Positions 16,678 to 25,322 of a DNA stretch of 64,000 bases are shown here, in pieces. Position numbers and translations under genes: made by a program. This DNA comes from JAJPKK01 sp963802745. Its GTDB lineage: Bacteria > Pseudomonadota > Alphaproteobacteria > Rhizobiales > Xanthobacteraceae. The notes under the pieces were generated by a model. That model was not told where the DNA came from. It made no database searches and saw only the letters and a list, made by a program, of their open reading frames with translations. Position 1 is the stretch's first letter. The number at the start of each line of letters is the position of its first letter. The stretch lies in the NCBI GenBank assembly GCA_963802745.1, contig CAWDKL010000002.1, positions 1-64,000 on the forward strand, given 5' to 3'.

Positions 16678-17174
16678 ATGTCTCCTGGTTTGTGGTGCGA
16701 ACCCAGGTGCGAGCCGAAGAAAAGGCGCTTCGGCATTTGGGCAATCAGGGTTTCGATGCCTACCTGCCGCGCTATCGGCGGCGCGTGCGCCATGCGCGAC
16801 GCAATGAGCTCCTCCTGCGGCCGCTGTTTCCCGGTTATCTGTTCGTGCACCTCGATCTCGGTCACTGTCGCTGGCGCTCCATCAACGGCACGATCGGCGT
16901 GCGCGAAATCCTGAGCCAGGGCGATTTCCCGCTTGCGGTTCCGGACCGAATCATCGACGAAATCAGGGCTCGTGAGGACGCCGACGGCGTGGTTAAGCTT
17001 GCCCCGCCTGCTTTTGTCCGCGGGCAGGTCTTGCGGCTTGTCGATGGCCCGATGGCGGACCTCAGCGGGTTGTTCGAAGAGATGCGCGACGAGAACCGGG
17101 TCATTCTTCTGGTGTCCCTGCTTGGCCGCGCGGTTCGCATGCAGGTTCCGGTCGCCGCCGTGGCGGCGGCCTGA
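16674..17174 (+). CDS. NusG/RfaH-family transcription antiterminator
   Basis: A 166-residue specialised NusG paralogue. The NGN domain (about 3-105) begins WFVVRTQVRAEEKALRHLGN and contains RPLFPGYLFVHLDL. A KOW domain (about 112-160) reads FVRGQVLRLVDGPMADLSG. It has no other domain. RfaH-type proteins load onto RNA polymerase at an ops pause element and let it transcribe long polysaccharide operons. Its place directly ahead of such an operon, with an ops-like sequence 70 bp beyond its stop codon, fits that role. It is translationally coupled to the winged-helix gene. Confidence 0.9.
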   Translation: MNVSWFVVRTQVRAEEKALRHLGNQGFDAYLPRYRRRVRHARRNELLLRPLFPGYLFVHLDLGHCRWRSINGTIGVREILSQGDFPLAVPDRIIDEIRAREDADGVVKLAPPAFVRGQVLRLVDGPMADLSGLFEEMRDENRVILLVSLLGRAVRMQVPVAAVAAA

Positions 17175-17217
17175 CGCAGCGCCTAACAAAAAGCTGCGTC
17201 TCAATTATTCTGCGTTT

Positions 17218-17254
17218 CACTCCAGGTGCAGGTCACCCGGAGTGCGGTAGCTTT
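17218..17254 (+). promoter_or_regulatory. Hairpin plus ops-like element (candidate JUMPstart)
   Basis: CACTCC-A-GGTG pairs with CACC-C-GGAGTG across a 5-base loop (17218-17244). GCGGTAGC follows immediately (17244-17251), matching eight bases of the E. coli ops core GGCGGTAGC. It lies in the leader of the polysaccharide operon, downstream of an RfaH-like gene. An 8-mer alone is weak evidence, since the same octamer also occurs inside hpnN near 63050; the position and the hairpin are what make it notable. Confidence 0.45.
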
Positions 17255-17300
17255 ATGCACATCCCACCATAGTCGCACCCCATCGCCCGACTGCAAGGCG

Positions 17301-17473
17301 ACGCCCAAAAATGAACAAAACGTCTCTCCGACCTCATCCTGAGGAGCATCGCGCAGCGATGCGTCTCGAAGGATGGCGGCGAGTCCGTGCCGTGCAGCCA
17401 TCCTTCGAGACGCGCGCCTATCGGCGCGCTCCTCAGGATGAGGCTGCAAGGTGGAGCGTTCATTCTTGGGCGT
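17301..17473. repeat. Long nested palindromic intergenic repeat
   Basis: The outer arms ACGCCCAAAAATGAAC (17301-17316) and GTTCATTCTTGGGCGT (17458-17473) enclose inner arms CCTCATCCTGAGGAGC (from 17332) and GCTCCTCAGGATGAGG (to 17443), plus GTCTCGAAGGATGG/CCATCCTTCGAGAC. The inner part is a widespread Hyphomicrobiales interspersed repeat. Transcribed, it would fold into a very stable stem between the ops-like element and the first polysaccharide gene. Confidence 0.8.
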
Positions 17474-17528
17474 TGTCTGACGCCCCCGCCACCAGGCATC
17501 AGGCGCGGTCGATGCTATTGAAACCCGC

Positions 17529-18902
17529 GTGAACGGCTTTCCGGCGGCATGGCGCGACCGCAACATCTGCGTCATGGGATTGGGCTATGTCGGCCTCACC
17601 TTCGCGGTGGTGATGGCGGATGTCGGCTTCAGCGTCCACGGCGTCGAGATCCGGGACAATGTGGTCCGCGACCTGTTGGAGGGGAAGCCGCATTTTCACG
17701 AGCCCGGTCTCGCCGGCCGGCTCACGCGGGTGATCCGGTCCGGGCGGCTGTCGATATCACGGCATATTTCCGGCGGCCCCGATGCCAGCGTGTATGTGGT
17801 GACGGTCGGCACGCCGCTCGGTGCCGACGGCCAGGTCCGTGTCGATATGATTATCAGCGTCGTCCGGGAGATCGCCGCGCATCTCAAGGACGGCGACATG
17901 GTGATGATGCGCTCGACCGTCGAACTCGGCACCACCCGCAATATTGTCAAACCCATCCTCGATGCCACCGGCCGCAGTTATGATCTCGTGTTTTGCCCGG
18001 AGCGCACGCTCGAAGGTCAGGCGCTGCGGGAATTGCGCGAATTGCCACAAATCGTCGGCGGTCAGGATCGCGACTCGCGCATCCGCGCCGCGCAGGTCTT
18101 TCAGTTTTTGACACCCACTGTGGTACAAGTTTCCAGCCTGGAAACAGCGGAACTGATCAAACTGGTTGACAACGCCCAACGCGATGTTCATTTCGGTCTG
18201 TCGAACGAAGTGGCGCGGATTGCCGACGCTATCGGGGTTTCCGCCGTCGAGGTCATCCGGGCCGGCAAACTCGGCTATCCGCGCACACAGCTGGCGATGC
18301 CCGGACCGGTCGGCGGTCCGTGCCTGGAGAAGGACTCCTATATTCTGGCTAATGGTCTCAAAGCACTTGCGATCGAGCCGGAAATCATTATGGCGGCGCG
18401 CCGCGGCAACGAGCGTCAGCCGGGCGAAACCATCGCGGGGCTTCGGCGGTTCTGCTGCGAAACTGCAGGAATCCCTTCGGCCCCGGTCATCACGCTGGCG
18501 GGGCTCGCCTTCAAGGGGCGCCCGGAGACCGACGATCTTCGCGGCACCATGGCGAAGCCGATTTTCGCCGCGTTGCGGGACGCTTTCCCGGATGCGCGCT
18601 TCCGCGGGTTCGATGCGGTGGTGCCGCAAGACATCATCCACGAGACCTTTGGACTGACTCCGGTGGCGACGATCGCCGATGCGTTTACGGGCTCGCATCT
18701 CGTCGTCATTGCGAACAATCATCCCTGCTTCGAGGCCATGCCGCTGTCGGCGCTGGCGGATAGCATGGCGCGACCGGCGGTGATCTTCGATTTCTGGAAC
18801 AATTTCGGCGCCGCCGGCGTGGAACTGCCGAGCGAGGTTACCTACACGGGGCTCGGCGAACTTGGCCGCACTGCCCGCGAGCGGGAGGCCTTGCCCACGT
18901 GA
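17529..18902 (+). CDS. UDP-sugar 6-dehydrogenase (WecC/Ugd superfamily)
   Basis: A 457-residue nucleotide-sugar dehydrogenase. It has an NAD-binding GLGYVG at 17-22, a substrate-side Lys211 (AELIKLVDNAQRD), the catalytic Cys265 in GGPCLEKDSY and a C-terminal domain with TLAGLAFKGRPETDDLR. It oxidises the C6 alcohol of a UDP-hexose or UDP-N-acetylhexosamine to a uronic acid in two NAD-dependent steps. GGPCLEKD rather than GGHCIGVD places it nearer the UDP-ManNAc dehydrogenase group, but the substrate is unproven. The GTG at 17529 is used because the nucleotide-binding strand follows at once. The stop codon overlaps the next start (GTGA). Confidence 0.88.
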   Translation: MNGFPAAWRDRNICVMGLGYVGLTFAVVMADVGFSVHGVEIRDNVVRDLLEGKPHFHEPGLAGRLTRVIRSGRLSISRHISGGPDASVYVVTVGTPLGADGQVRVDMIISVVREIAAHLKDGDMVMMRSTVELGTTRNIVKPILDATGRSYDLVFCPERTLEGQALRELRELPQIVGGQDRDSRIRAAQVFQFLTPTVVQVSSLETAELIKLVDNAQRDVHFGLSNEVARIADAIGVSAVEVIRAGKLGYPRTQLAMPGPVGGPCLEKDSYILANGLKALAIEPEIIMAARRGNERQPGETIAGLRRFCCETAGIPSAPVITLAGLAFKGRPETDDLRGTMAKPIFAALRDAFPDARFRGFDAVVPQDIIHETFGLTPVATIADAFTGSHLVVIANNHPCFEAMPLSALADSMARPAVIFDFWNNFGAAGVELPSEVTYTGLGELGRTAREREALPT

Positions 18903-19876
18903 GGCGCTATCTGGTCACCGGAGGCACCGGTTTTTTGGGCTCCGCGCTGGTCAAGCGGCTGATTGCGGCTGGACATGCGGTCCGGGTGCTTGACGACAAT
19001 TCCCGCGGTGCCCCGCGGCGATTGGCGTCCTGCTCCGGCGATGTCGAACTGATCGACGGTGATGTTCGTAACCCAGAAACCGTCGCGGCTGCCGCCAAGG
19101 GCGTCGATTGCATCGTTCACATGGCAGCCATCAACGGCACCGAATTTTTTTATGCGAGGCCCGAGGCGGTGCTCGATGTCGCGGTGCGGGGTATTTTGGC
19201 CGTGGTCGATGCAGCCCGCGTCAACCGGATCGGCGACCTGGTGGTGGCGTCGAGTTCGGAAGTGTATCAAACCCCATCGGTGGTTCCGACGCCGGAATCC
19301 GTGCCGCTGGTCGTGCCCGACGTGTTCAACCCGCGCTATTCCTATGGCGGCGGCAAATTGATCAGCGAATTGGTTGCCGTCAACTATGGCCGAACCGGCT
19401 TTGACCGGGTCGTCATCTTCCGGCCCCATAATGTTTATGGCGCCGACATGGGGTGGGAACACGTGATTCCGCAATTCGCCATGCGGGCGGCAGCGGCATC
19501 TCGCTCGGCCGTCGGCCGGACCATCGATTTCCCGATCCAGGGTGACGGCCGGCAGACCCGCGCCTTCGTCCATGTGGACGATTTCACCGATGGCCTCTTG
19601 CGGGTGATCGGGCAAGGCCGCCACCTCGCCATTTACAATATCGGCAATGACGAGGAGGTCGCGATCGGGGATCTGGCGCGCCGCATCGTCGGGCTGTTTG
19701 GATGCAGCGCCACTCTCCAGACCGGTGCATCGCCGCCGGGCGGAACCGACCGGCGTTGTCCCGACATCACCGCCCTGCGTGCGCTTGGATTTGCCCCGCG
19801 GATCAGCCTTGATAAGGGCCTACCGGACGTGGTGCGGTGGTATGCCGAGCATGCCGCACAGGCGCCGGCCGCATGA
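18899..19876 (+). CDS. NAD-dependent sugar epimerase/dehydratase
   Basis: A 325-residue extended short-chain dehydrogenase. It has TGGTGFLG (7-14) for NAD binding, VHMAAINGTEFF, an active-site YSYGGGK (tyrosine-x3-lysine) and RPHNVYGADMGWEHVIPQF, which is common in UDP-glucuronate decarboxylase/LegB-like enzymes. It probably epimerises or dehydrates a nucleotide sugar supplied by the preceding dehydrogenase, or supplies the nonulosonic acid branch. The exact reaction cannot be fixed. Four-base overlaps join it to both neighbours. Confidence 0.85.
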   Translation: MRRYLVTGGTGFLGSALVKRLIAAGHAVRVLDDNSRGAPRRLASCSGDVELIDGDVRNPETVAAAAKGVDCIVHMAAINGTEFFYARPEAVLDVAVRGILAVVDAARVNRIGDLVVASSSEVYQTPSVVPTPESVPLVVPDVFNPRYSYGGGKLISELVAVNYGRTGFDRVVIFRPHNVYGADMGWEHVIPQFAMRAAAASRSAVGRTIDFPIQGDGRQTRAFVHVDDFTDGLLRVIGQGRHLAIYNIGNDEEVAIGDLARRIVGLFGCSATLQTGASPPGGTDRRCPDITALRALGFAPRISLDKGLPDVVRWYAEHAAQAPAA

Positions 19877-21147
19877 CCGAAATGCCAATCGCTTCCGGCA
19901 CCGCGGGACTGCACGCAACGCCGATCCGGCATTGCCAGATTTGCGGGTCCGATGCCCTCAATTCGGTGCTGTTCTTAGGGTATATCCCGCCCGTGAACAC
20001 CATGCCGGAGATCGGCAGCGTACCGGTCGAGCAACCCGCCTATCCGCTCGAAATGCTGCGCTGCGCCGGCTGCGGCCACGTCCAGATCGGCCTCGAAGTG
20101 CCGGCGGAAATCCTGTTTCCGTTCAGTTACCCTTATCTAAGCGGGACCACGCGGATTCTGCGCGAGAATTTTGCGGATCTTTACCGCGAATGCGCCGCCG
20201 CGATCGAACTTGGCCCCGAGAGCCTCATCGTCGATATCGGCTCGAACGATGGCACGCTATTGAAGAATTTCAAGGCGGGCGGGCACCGGGTGCTCGGCGT
20301 GGAACCGTCCCAGGCCGGCGTCGTGGCGCGGGACCAGGGCATCGATACCCTGACCGCCTATTTTTCCAAGGACGCCGTCGGCTCAATTTTGGCGCAATAC
20401 GGAAAAGCGCGCATCATAACGGCTGCGAATGTTTTCGCCCATATTGCCGAACCGCATGCGGTGGTCGATGCGATCATGGACCTGCTGGCCGATGACGGGA
20501 TTTTTGTATCGGAATCCCATTATCTGCTGCCGTTGATCGAAACCGTGCAATACGACACCATTTACCACGAGCACCTGCGCTATTATCATCTCGGTGCGCT
20601 CGATTATCTGCTGCGCCGCCACGGTCTCGAAATCTTTCGGGTCAAAGGCATTCCGACCCATGGCGGGTCGATCCGGGTGTTTGCCGCGCGCCAAGGCCGG
20701 CAGCCGATCGATCGCAGCGTCGGGGAGCAACTCGCCGCCGAGGACAGCGCCGGCGTCACCAGCGGTTCCGCGCTGGCGACATTTCGCAAGCGCGTCGTGG
20801 CCTCGAAGCTTGCGTTGATGACATTGCTTGACGGCATCAAGCGCGGCGGCGGACGCGTCTACGGCATCGGCGCCCCCTCGCGGGCCTCGACGCTTATCAA
20901 CTATGTCGGCCTGGACGACGGCATCGTGGACTGCGTGCTCGAGGTTTCCTCATCCCACAAGCTCGGCAAATATGTGCCCGGCACCCGCATTCCGGTGCTC
21001 GACGAGAAGAAACTGTTCGAGGATCCGCCGGATTATGCACTGCTGCTGTCCTGGCATATCGCCGACGAATTGATGCCCATTCTGCGCCGTAAGGGATTTA
21101 AGGGCAAGTTTATCGTTCCATTGCCTGAGCCGAAGGTCATCGCTTGA
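19873..21147 (+). CDS. SAM-dependent sugar C-methyltransferase family protein
   Basis: A 424-residue three-part enzyme of the TylC3/NDP-hexose 3-C-methyltransferase type. An N-terminal zinc-binding module has CQIC (21-24) and CAGC (64-67). A SAM-binding domain has DIGSNDGTLL (121-130), and the region around EHLRYYHL is followed by the C-terminal domain (GAPSRASTLINY, YALLLSWHI). Family members methylate C3 of 4-keto-6-deoxysugar nucleotides. The start is the ATG at 19873 (ATGA overlap). A second family member, lacking the zinc cysteines, is at 31979. Confidence 0.87.
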   Translation: MTEMPIASGTAGLHATPIRHCQICGSDALNSVLFLGYIPPVNTMPEIGSVPVEQPAYPLEMLRCAGCGHVQIGLEVPAEILFPFSYPYLSGTTRILRENFADLYRECAAAIELGPESLIVDIGSNDGTLLKNFKAGGHRVLGVEPSQAGVVARDQGIDTLTAYFSKDAVGSILAQYGKARIITAANVFAHIAEPHAVVDAIMDLLADDGIFVSESHYLLPLIETVQYDTIYHEHLRYYHLGALDYLLRRHGLEIFRVKGIPTHGGSIRVFAARQGRQPIDRSVGEQLAAEDSAGVTSGSALATFRKRVVASKLALMTLLDGIKRGGGRVYGIGAPSRASTLINYVGLDDGIVDCVLEVSSSHKLGKYVPGTRIPVLDEKKLFEDPPDYALLLSWHIADELMPILRRKGFKGKFIVPLPEPKVIA

Positions 21148-22412
21148 CCGCAGCACGCATTCTGGTTCTGTCATCGGTTGCGCCGAACTATGCTCACTTC
21201 CGCGCCGGTCAAACGGTCCTGGCCCATCTGCTGGAAGCATTGGCACAAGGCGGCCTCGATGTTCGCTATGCGGTTGCCGAACCGCAATTGCATGCCGATC
21301 CGGTTTCGCAAGCGCGCCTGGAGCAGGCCGGCGCAAAGGTGCTTCCCGGGCCGCCGCCCGAAATGGCTGCCGTTCGGCCCGGCTCGCCGGTCATGCGCGG
21401 CATCAATCTCATCGGCGAAGCGATCGATCCGGTGCGTGGTCGCGATGATCCCTATTTTGCCGCGCCGGAAATCGAAGCGAAGCGGCTGGTTTCCAGTGGC
21501 GCCGATGCGGCGATCCTGTTTTGGGACACGGCCTACGAACAGGTGGCCGAGGCGTTGACAGACCGTGGAATGCCCGTATTCGGCTATTTGGCGCGGCCGC
21601 CCTTTGCGTCGGCGCAGGCGACGCTGCCACAGCGGCGCGCCGGCTTGCGGCGGTACGTGGAAGGGTTGCGCCTGAATACCAAAGCGCGGCGGCACTTTTC
21701 GCGCCTGCGCAAATTGACCGGCGCCAAGAATATCTGCGCGCTCGACGCCGCCTGGTATTCGCGCGAGGGGGTCGCGTGCCGCTACTTGCCCAACACGTGG
21801 CCGGATCCGTCCGGCGATGACTGGGCGGGGGTGCGGGCCGCCGCGGAAGGTCGCCGATGCGGGGTCCATATCTTGGGCAATATCGGTGGGCTGAATGCCA
21901 CCGGCAATTCCTACGGCATGACCTATTTGGCCGATCATGTGCTTCCGCTGCTCGATCGCCACATGTCCGGCATGGAATGGACCGTCAATATCTGCGGCCG
22001 TTTCGAATTGCCGCCGGAACTGACGCGCTTGACGCAGCACAATCATATCGCCCTGCGGGGCTTCGTTCCCGATATCGACGACGAAGTGGCCGGAAACCAT
22101 ATTTTCTTGCTTCTCAACAATGCCGGACCGTACACCGGCGGCTACACGCGGGTGATCTATGCTTTTGCGACCGGCGCCTGCCTGATCGCCCACCGTCGCC
22201 TGGCCGATTCCATGCCGGAACTCGTGAGCGGCGAAAACTGCCTGCTCGGCGAAACGCCGCAGCAGATCGCCGACATGATCGCTCAGGCCGCGGGGGATCC
22301 CGAGCTGCGATCGCGCATCGGGGCGGCGGCGCGAAGGACCTACGTCGATTGCTATCATCCGAGCCGCATCGCGGGCGGTTTGCGTGACATGGTGACGGGG
22401 CGCGTCCATTGA
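21144..22412 (+). CDS. GT-B fold glycosyltransferase
   Basis: A 422-residue protein with two Rossmann-like halves. The N-terminal half starts RILVLSSVAPNYAHFRAGQT, and the C-terminal half has HILGNIGGLNATGNS, IALRGFVPDIDDE and a donor-binding region with GGYTRVIYAFATGACLIAHR. It resembles family-1/4 glycosyltransferases that build repeat units of surface polysaccharides. Donor and acceptor are unknown. It starts at TTG 21144, whose last two bases are shared with the TGA of the preceding gene. Confidence 0.8.
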   Translation: MTAARILVLSSVAPNYAHFRAGQTVLAHLLEALAQGGLDVRYAVAEPQLHADPVSQARLEQAGAKVLPGPPPEMAAVRPGSPVMRGINLIGEAIDPVRGRDDPYFAAPEIEAKRLVSSGADAAILFWDTAYEQVAEALTDRGMPVFGYLARPPFASAQATLPQRRAGLRRYVEGLRLNTKARRHFSRLRKLTGAKNICALDAAWYSREGVACRYLPNTWPDPSGDDWAGVRAAAEGRRCGVHILGNIGGLNATGNSYGMTYLADHVLPLLDRHMSGMEWTVNICGRFELPPELTRLTQHNHIALRGFVPDIDDEVAGNHIFLLLNNAGPYTGGYTRVIYAFATGACLIAHRRLADSMPELVSGENCLLGETPQQIADMIAQAAGDPELRSRIGAAARRTYVDCYHPSRIAGGLRDMVTGRVH

Positions 22413-23035
22413 CGCCCGCCATCATGGTCAGCATCGACAAGGATTTGATCGACACGGTGCGGGACGAAGGATTGGCCGATCTGGTCGGGCTGTTCGATCC
22501 GTGCGGCATGACGGAGGCACTAGGGGTGCCGGTAATCGGCCCTGATAATGCTTGGCCCGAATGGTCGCAACGCCATCCCGATGTGGGGGTCATCCTGGCT
22601 GTCAACGTGACGGCGGTCCGGAGGCAGTTGGCGGTGCTCTATGGGATGGCGCGCTGTATGGCGATCAAATCGAGATGCGCGCAGATTTCGCCGTCGGCCC
22701 GCATCGGGATTGGCAGCATCGTGCAGCGCGGCGTGGTCGTTTCAGCCGATTGTGCGGTGGGCATGGGTGTCAAGATCAACATGGGGGCGACGGTCCACCA
22801 TGATTGCCGGATCGGCGATTTTTCCACGATCGCGCCTGGCGCGCGGCTGTTGGGTTCGGTCGAAACCGGGGACGGGGTGTATATCGGTGCGAATGCCACC
22901 GTACTTCCCGGCCGGCGCATCGGCGCCGGAGCGACGGTAGGCGCCGGCGCCGTGGTGACCCGCGACATTCCAGATGGGGTGGTCGCCAAAGGTGTTCCGG
23001 CCGTCGCACGGGCCGCCGGATCGAGAAACCGATGA
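22409..23035 (+). CDS. NeuD/PglD-type sugar acyltransferase
   Basis: A 208-residue left-handed beta-helix acyltransferase. The N-terminal part (about 1-85) is a PglD-like sugar-nucleotide domain. From residue 90 there are hexapeptide repeats (IGIGSIVQRGVVVSADCAVG, GDGVYIGANATVLPG) with a histidine in GATVHHDCRIGDF at the expected catalytic position. It probably N- or O-acetylates an amino sugar. Adjacent to a DegT aminotransferase, it fits the aminotransferase/acetyltransferase pair of the nonulosonic or bacillosamine-type pathways. It has a TTG start with a four-base overlap. Confidence 0.87.
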   Translation: MTPAIMVSIDKDLIDTVRDEGLADLVGLFDPCGMTEALGVPVIGPDNAWPEWSQRHPDVGVILAVNVTAVRRQLAVLYGMARCMAIKSRCAQISPSARIGIGSIVQRGVVVSADCAVGMGVKINMGATVHHDCRIGDFSTIAPGARLLGSVETGDGVYIGANATVLPGRRIGAGATVGAGAVVTRDIPDGVVAKGVPAVARAAGSRNR

Positions 23036-24207
23036 CGAACACGGATATTCCCTGGTTTGCGCCGGTGATGACGGGCGCGGAACTCGGGCGGCTCGCTGAC
23101 GTTCTCGACCGCAATTTTCTCAATGATGGCCCCTTGACCCGGGAATTCGAGCGGCAGGTCGCGAATCGTGCCGGAGTTCCCTATGCGGTCGCGGTCACCA
23201 GCGGAACGGCGGCCATTGCCCTGGCGCTGATGGCCAAGGGCGTTGGCCCCGGCGACGAGGTTATCGTCCCCGACCTTACCTTCGTGGCGACCGCTAATGC
23301 GGTCCGCCTTGCCGGCGCGACGGTCGTCCTCGCGGACGTGGAGTTGGACCGCTTTGCGCTGTCGCCGCAATCGGTCGCCGAACGCATCACGCCGCGGACC
23401 CGCGCGGTGGTCCCGGTCGATGTCAACGGCCGCGGCGCCGACTATCGCTGGCTGGAGCCGTTTTGCCGCCAGCACGGTCTGGCGCTGATCTGCGATGCCG
23501 CCGAAGCGTTCGGGTCGGCGTTCGACGGCCGTCCCTTGGGTTCATTTGGGGACGCAGCCTGCTTCTCGTTTTCACCCAACAAGACCGTAACCACCGGCCA
23601 GGGCGGCATGGTCGTCACCCGGCATGAGGACGTGTATCACCGGCTCCTGGAGTTGAAGGACCAGGGGCGCCGGCAGCGCGGTACCGGCGGTGACGACCTG
23701 CACCCGGTCATGGGGTTCAACTTCAAGTTTACCGATTTGCAAGCGGCCGTCGGGCTCGCCCAACTCGAAGCGCTCGATGCACGGCTGGCCCAGGCCCAGC
23801 GCCGCGATCGATGGTACAAGGACGCGCTCGACGGTGCGCCGGGCGTAACGTTCCCGGGTCGAGCGGAGGAGAAGGGAGAGGTACGTCAGTGGGCCGACGT
23901 ACTGATCGAGCGGCGCGAAGATGTCCGTCGCGCATTCAATGAGCGTGGGATTGGGGCGCGGGCGTTCTGGTTTCCGCTTCACCGGCAAGCGCCGTATCGG
24001 ACCGCTGATGACGCGTTCCCAAACGCCGAAATTATCTCCGGTCGCGGGCTGTGGTTGCCGTCGCATTTCGATCTGACCGAGGACGCCGTCGGCAGGGTCA
24101 CTGAGGCAATTCGGGCGGCGCTTCGTTCCAAGGAACGGCATTCGGTTGCACCGGACAGAGCGCAGGACATGCGACCGGAACTCCTATCCGTAGCCCGGCG
24201 CGCTTAA
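23032..24207 (+). CDS. DegT/DnrJ/EryC1 family PLP sugar aminotransferase
   Basis: A 391-residue PLP enzyme. TSGTAAIALALMA binds the cofactor phosphate, LICDAAEAFGS holds the ring-contacting aspartate and Lys184 in FSPNKTVTTGQGG forms the Schiff base. It is predicted to aminate a 4-keto-6-deoxy-UDP-sugar (PseC/LegC/PglE type). The ATG at 23032 overlaps the acyltransferase stop (ATGA). It probably acts immediately before the NeuD-type acyltransferase in the pathway. The 89 bp after it hold no gene. Confidence 0.9.
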   Translation: MTNTDIPWFAPVMTGAELGRLADVLDRNFLNDGPLTREFERQVANRAGVPYAVAVTSGTAAIALALMAKGVGPGDEVIVPDLTFVATANAVRLAGATVVLADVELDRFALSPQSVAERITPRTRAVVPVDVNGRGADYRWLEPFCRQHGLALICDAAEAFGSAFDGRPLGSFGDAACFSFSPNKTVTTGQGGMVVTRHEDVYHRLLELKDQGRRQRGTGGDDLHPVMGFNFKFTDLQAAVGLAQLEALDARLAQAQRRDRWYKDALDGAPGVTFPGRAEEKGEVRQWADVLIERREDVRRAFNERGIGARAFWFPLHRQAPYRTADDAFPNAEIISGRGLWLPSHFDLTEDAVGRVTEAIRAALRSKERHSVAPDRAQDMRPELLSVARRA

Positions 24208-24296
24208 CCTCGCGCGCGCTTCCGGTTTTCTCATGGCGAACAGATGAACAAGCCCATGACTTCGGTTTTGCATCCAATCCAAACCGTGGTGTTCGC

Positions 24297-25322
24297 GTGA
24301 AATCGCTGTTTGACCGCCGGTTGCCGGATGGCCGAAGCGTCGGCGGGCTGATGTTCGATAGGTTGGAACGAACCGGCAAGACATTGAATTTCGTCGATGT
24401 CGGCGCCCGCAATGGGAGTTACCTGCTGCCGTCCACCTACGCGGCGCACACCCGCATCACCGGGTTCGAGCCCAATCGCGTCGAATATGAGAAATTGATC
24501 AACGGGCAAACCGATGCGCGGGTGGCCGGGCTGGTGGAGCCCCCCTTCAGGGAACGCAAATATTATCCCTACGCCCTGTGGAGCGAAAACGCCGAACGCA
24601 CGATCTACCTGACCTCCGGAGCCGGCGCGGTGACGTTGACCGGCCCGGCCGACGAGGCGATGACGCGCAGCATGTGGCGTGACGTCGATCGCGGCCAGGA
24701 TTATTTTGAACGCCATCAGCGGATTGTCAGGACCGACAAAGTGCCATGCGTGACGCTCGATGAAATTTGGCGCGACAGCGCCGAGCCGATCGATATCCTG
24801 AAAATCGATGTCGAGGGCGGCGAACTGGAAGTGCTAAAGGGTGCCAGGGACCTGCTGACCGCAAAGAAAATCCTTTTCATCTTTTCGGAATTTCTTTTTG
24901 TTCCCTATTATGCGCCCAGAATGACTCTGGGACATCAGCAAGTATTCCTTGACGATCTTGGCTACCGTCTTGTGGCGTTGGATGCCGATCATTCCCCCTA
25001 TAATTGGCGCCGCACTACCATCCGGGCAAAAAATGATCGATGGTTGACATACGCCGGTGATGCAATTTTTGTTTTGGATCCTGACCGGAATGCCTTGGAC
25101 GAGGAAACCAGCTACCGCCTTGGACTCGCCTGTATCGCTCTGGGCTTCAATGCGTTCGGCCTCAATTTGTTGAGGCAGGCCGGGGTCGTTTCCCCGCAGG
25201 ATATCGATGCCATCGAAGCGCTGGTAAACCGGCCTCCGTTGACCCGACGGCTGCATACGGCCTGGCTGAACATGCCGCACGTGGCTGTAAGGCTGCTGAA
25301 ACCACTGCGGGGTGAGCCATGA
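24297..25322 (+). CDS. FkbM family methyltransferase
   Basis: A 341-residue SAM-dependent methyltransferase. It has LNFVDVGARNGSYLLP (SAM-binding motif I near 31), then GFEPNR, and the FkbM hallmark ILKIDVEGGELEVLKGARDLL near residue 165. It probably O-methylates a glycan residue. It has a GTG start at 24297, and its 3' end overlaps the ABC transporter start (ATGA). Confidence 0.85.
   Translation: MKSLFDRRLPDGRSVGGLMFDRLERTGKTLNFVDVGARNGSYLLPSTYAAHTRITGFEPNRVEYEKLINGQTDARVAGLVEPPFRERKYYPYALWSENAERTIYLTSGAGAVTLTGPADEAMTRSMWRDVDRGQDYFERHQRIVRTDKVPCVTLDEIWRDSAEPIDILKIDVEGGELEVLKGARDLLTAKKILFIFSEFLFVPYYAPRMTLGHQQVFLDDLGYRLVALDADHSPYNWRRTTIRAKNDRWLTYAGDAIFVLDPDRNALDEETSYRLGLACIALGFNAFGLNLLRQAGVVSPQDIDAIEALVNRPPLTRRLHTAWLNMPHVAVRLLKPLRGEP

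Larger units (their letters stand above)
17175..17528. other. Leader region between the RfaH-like gene and the polysaccharide operon
   Basis: 354 bases without a gene. In order it holds an 8-bp hairpin GACGCAGC/GCTGCGTC (17173-17200), a stronger hairpin abutting an ops-like octamer (17218-17251), and a 173-bp nested palindromic repeat (17301-17473). There is no obvious uridine-tract terminator, so read-through from the upstream pair of genes is possible. Confidence 0.5.

Noticed and set aside
17173..17200. Rho-independent terminator after the RfaH-like gene
   Set aside because: The 8-bp GACGCAGC/GCTGCGTC hairpin has a 12-base loop and no run of T after it, so termination is not convincing.
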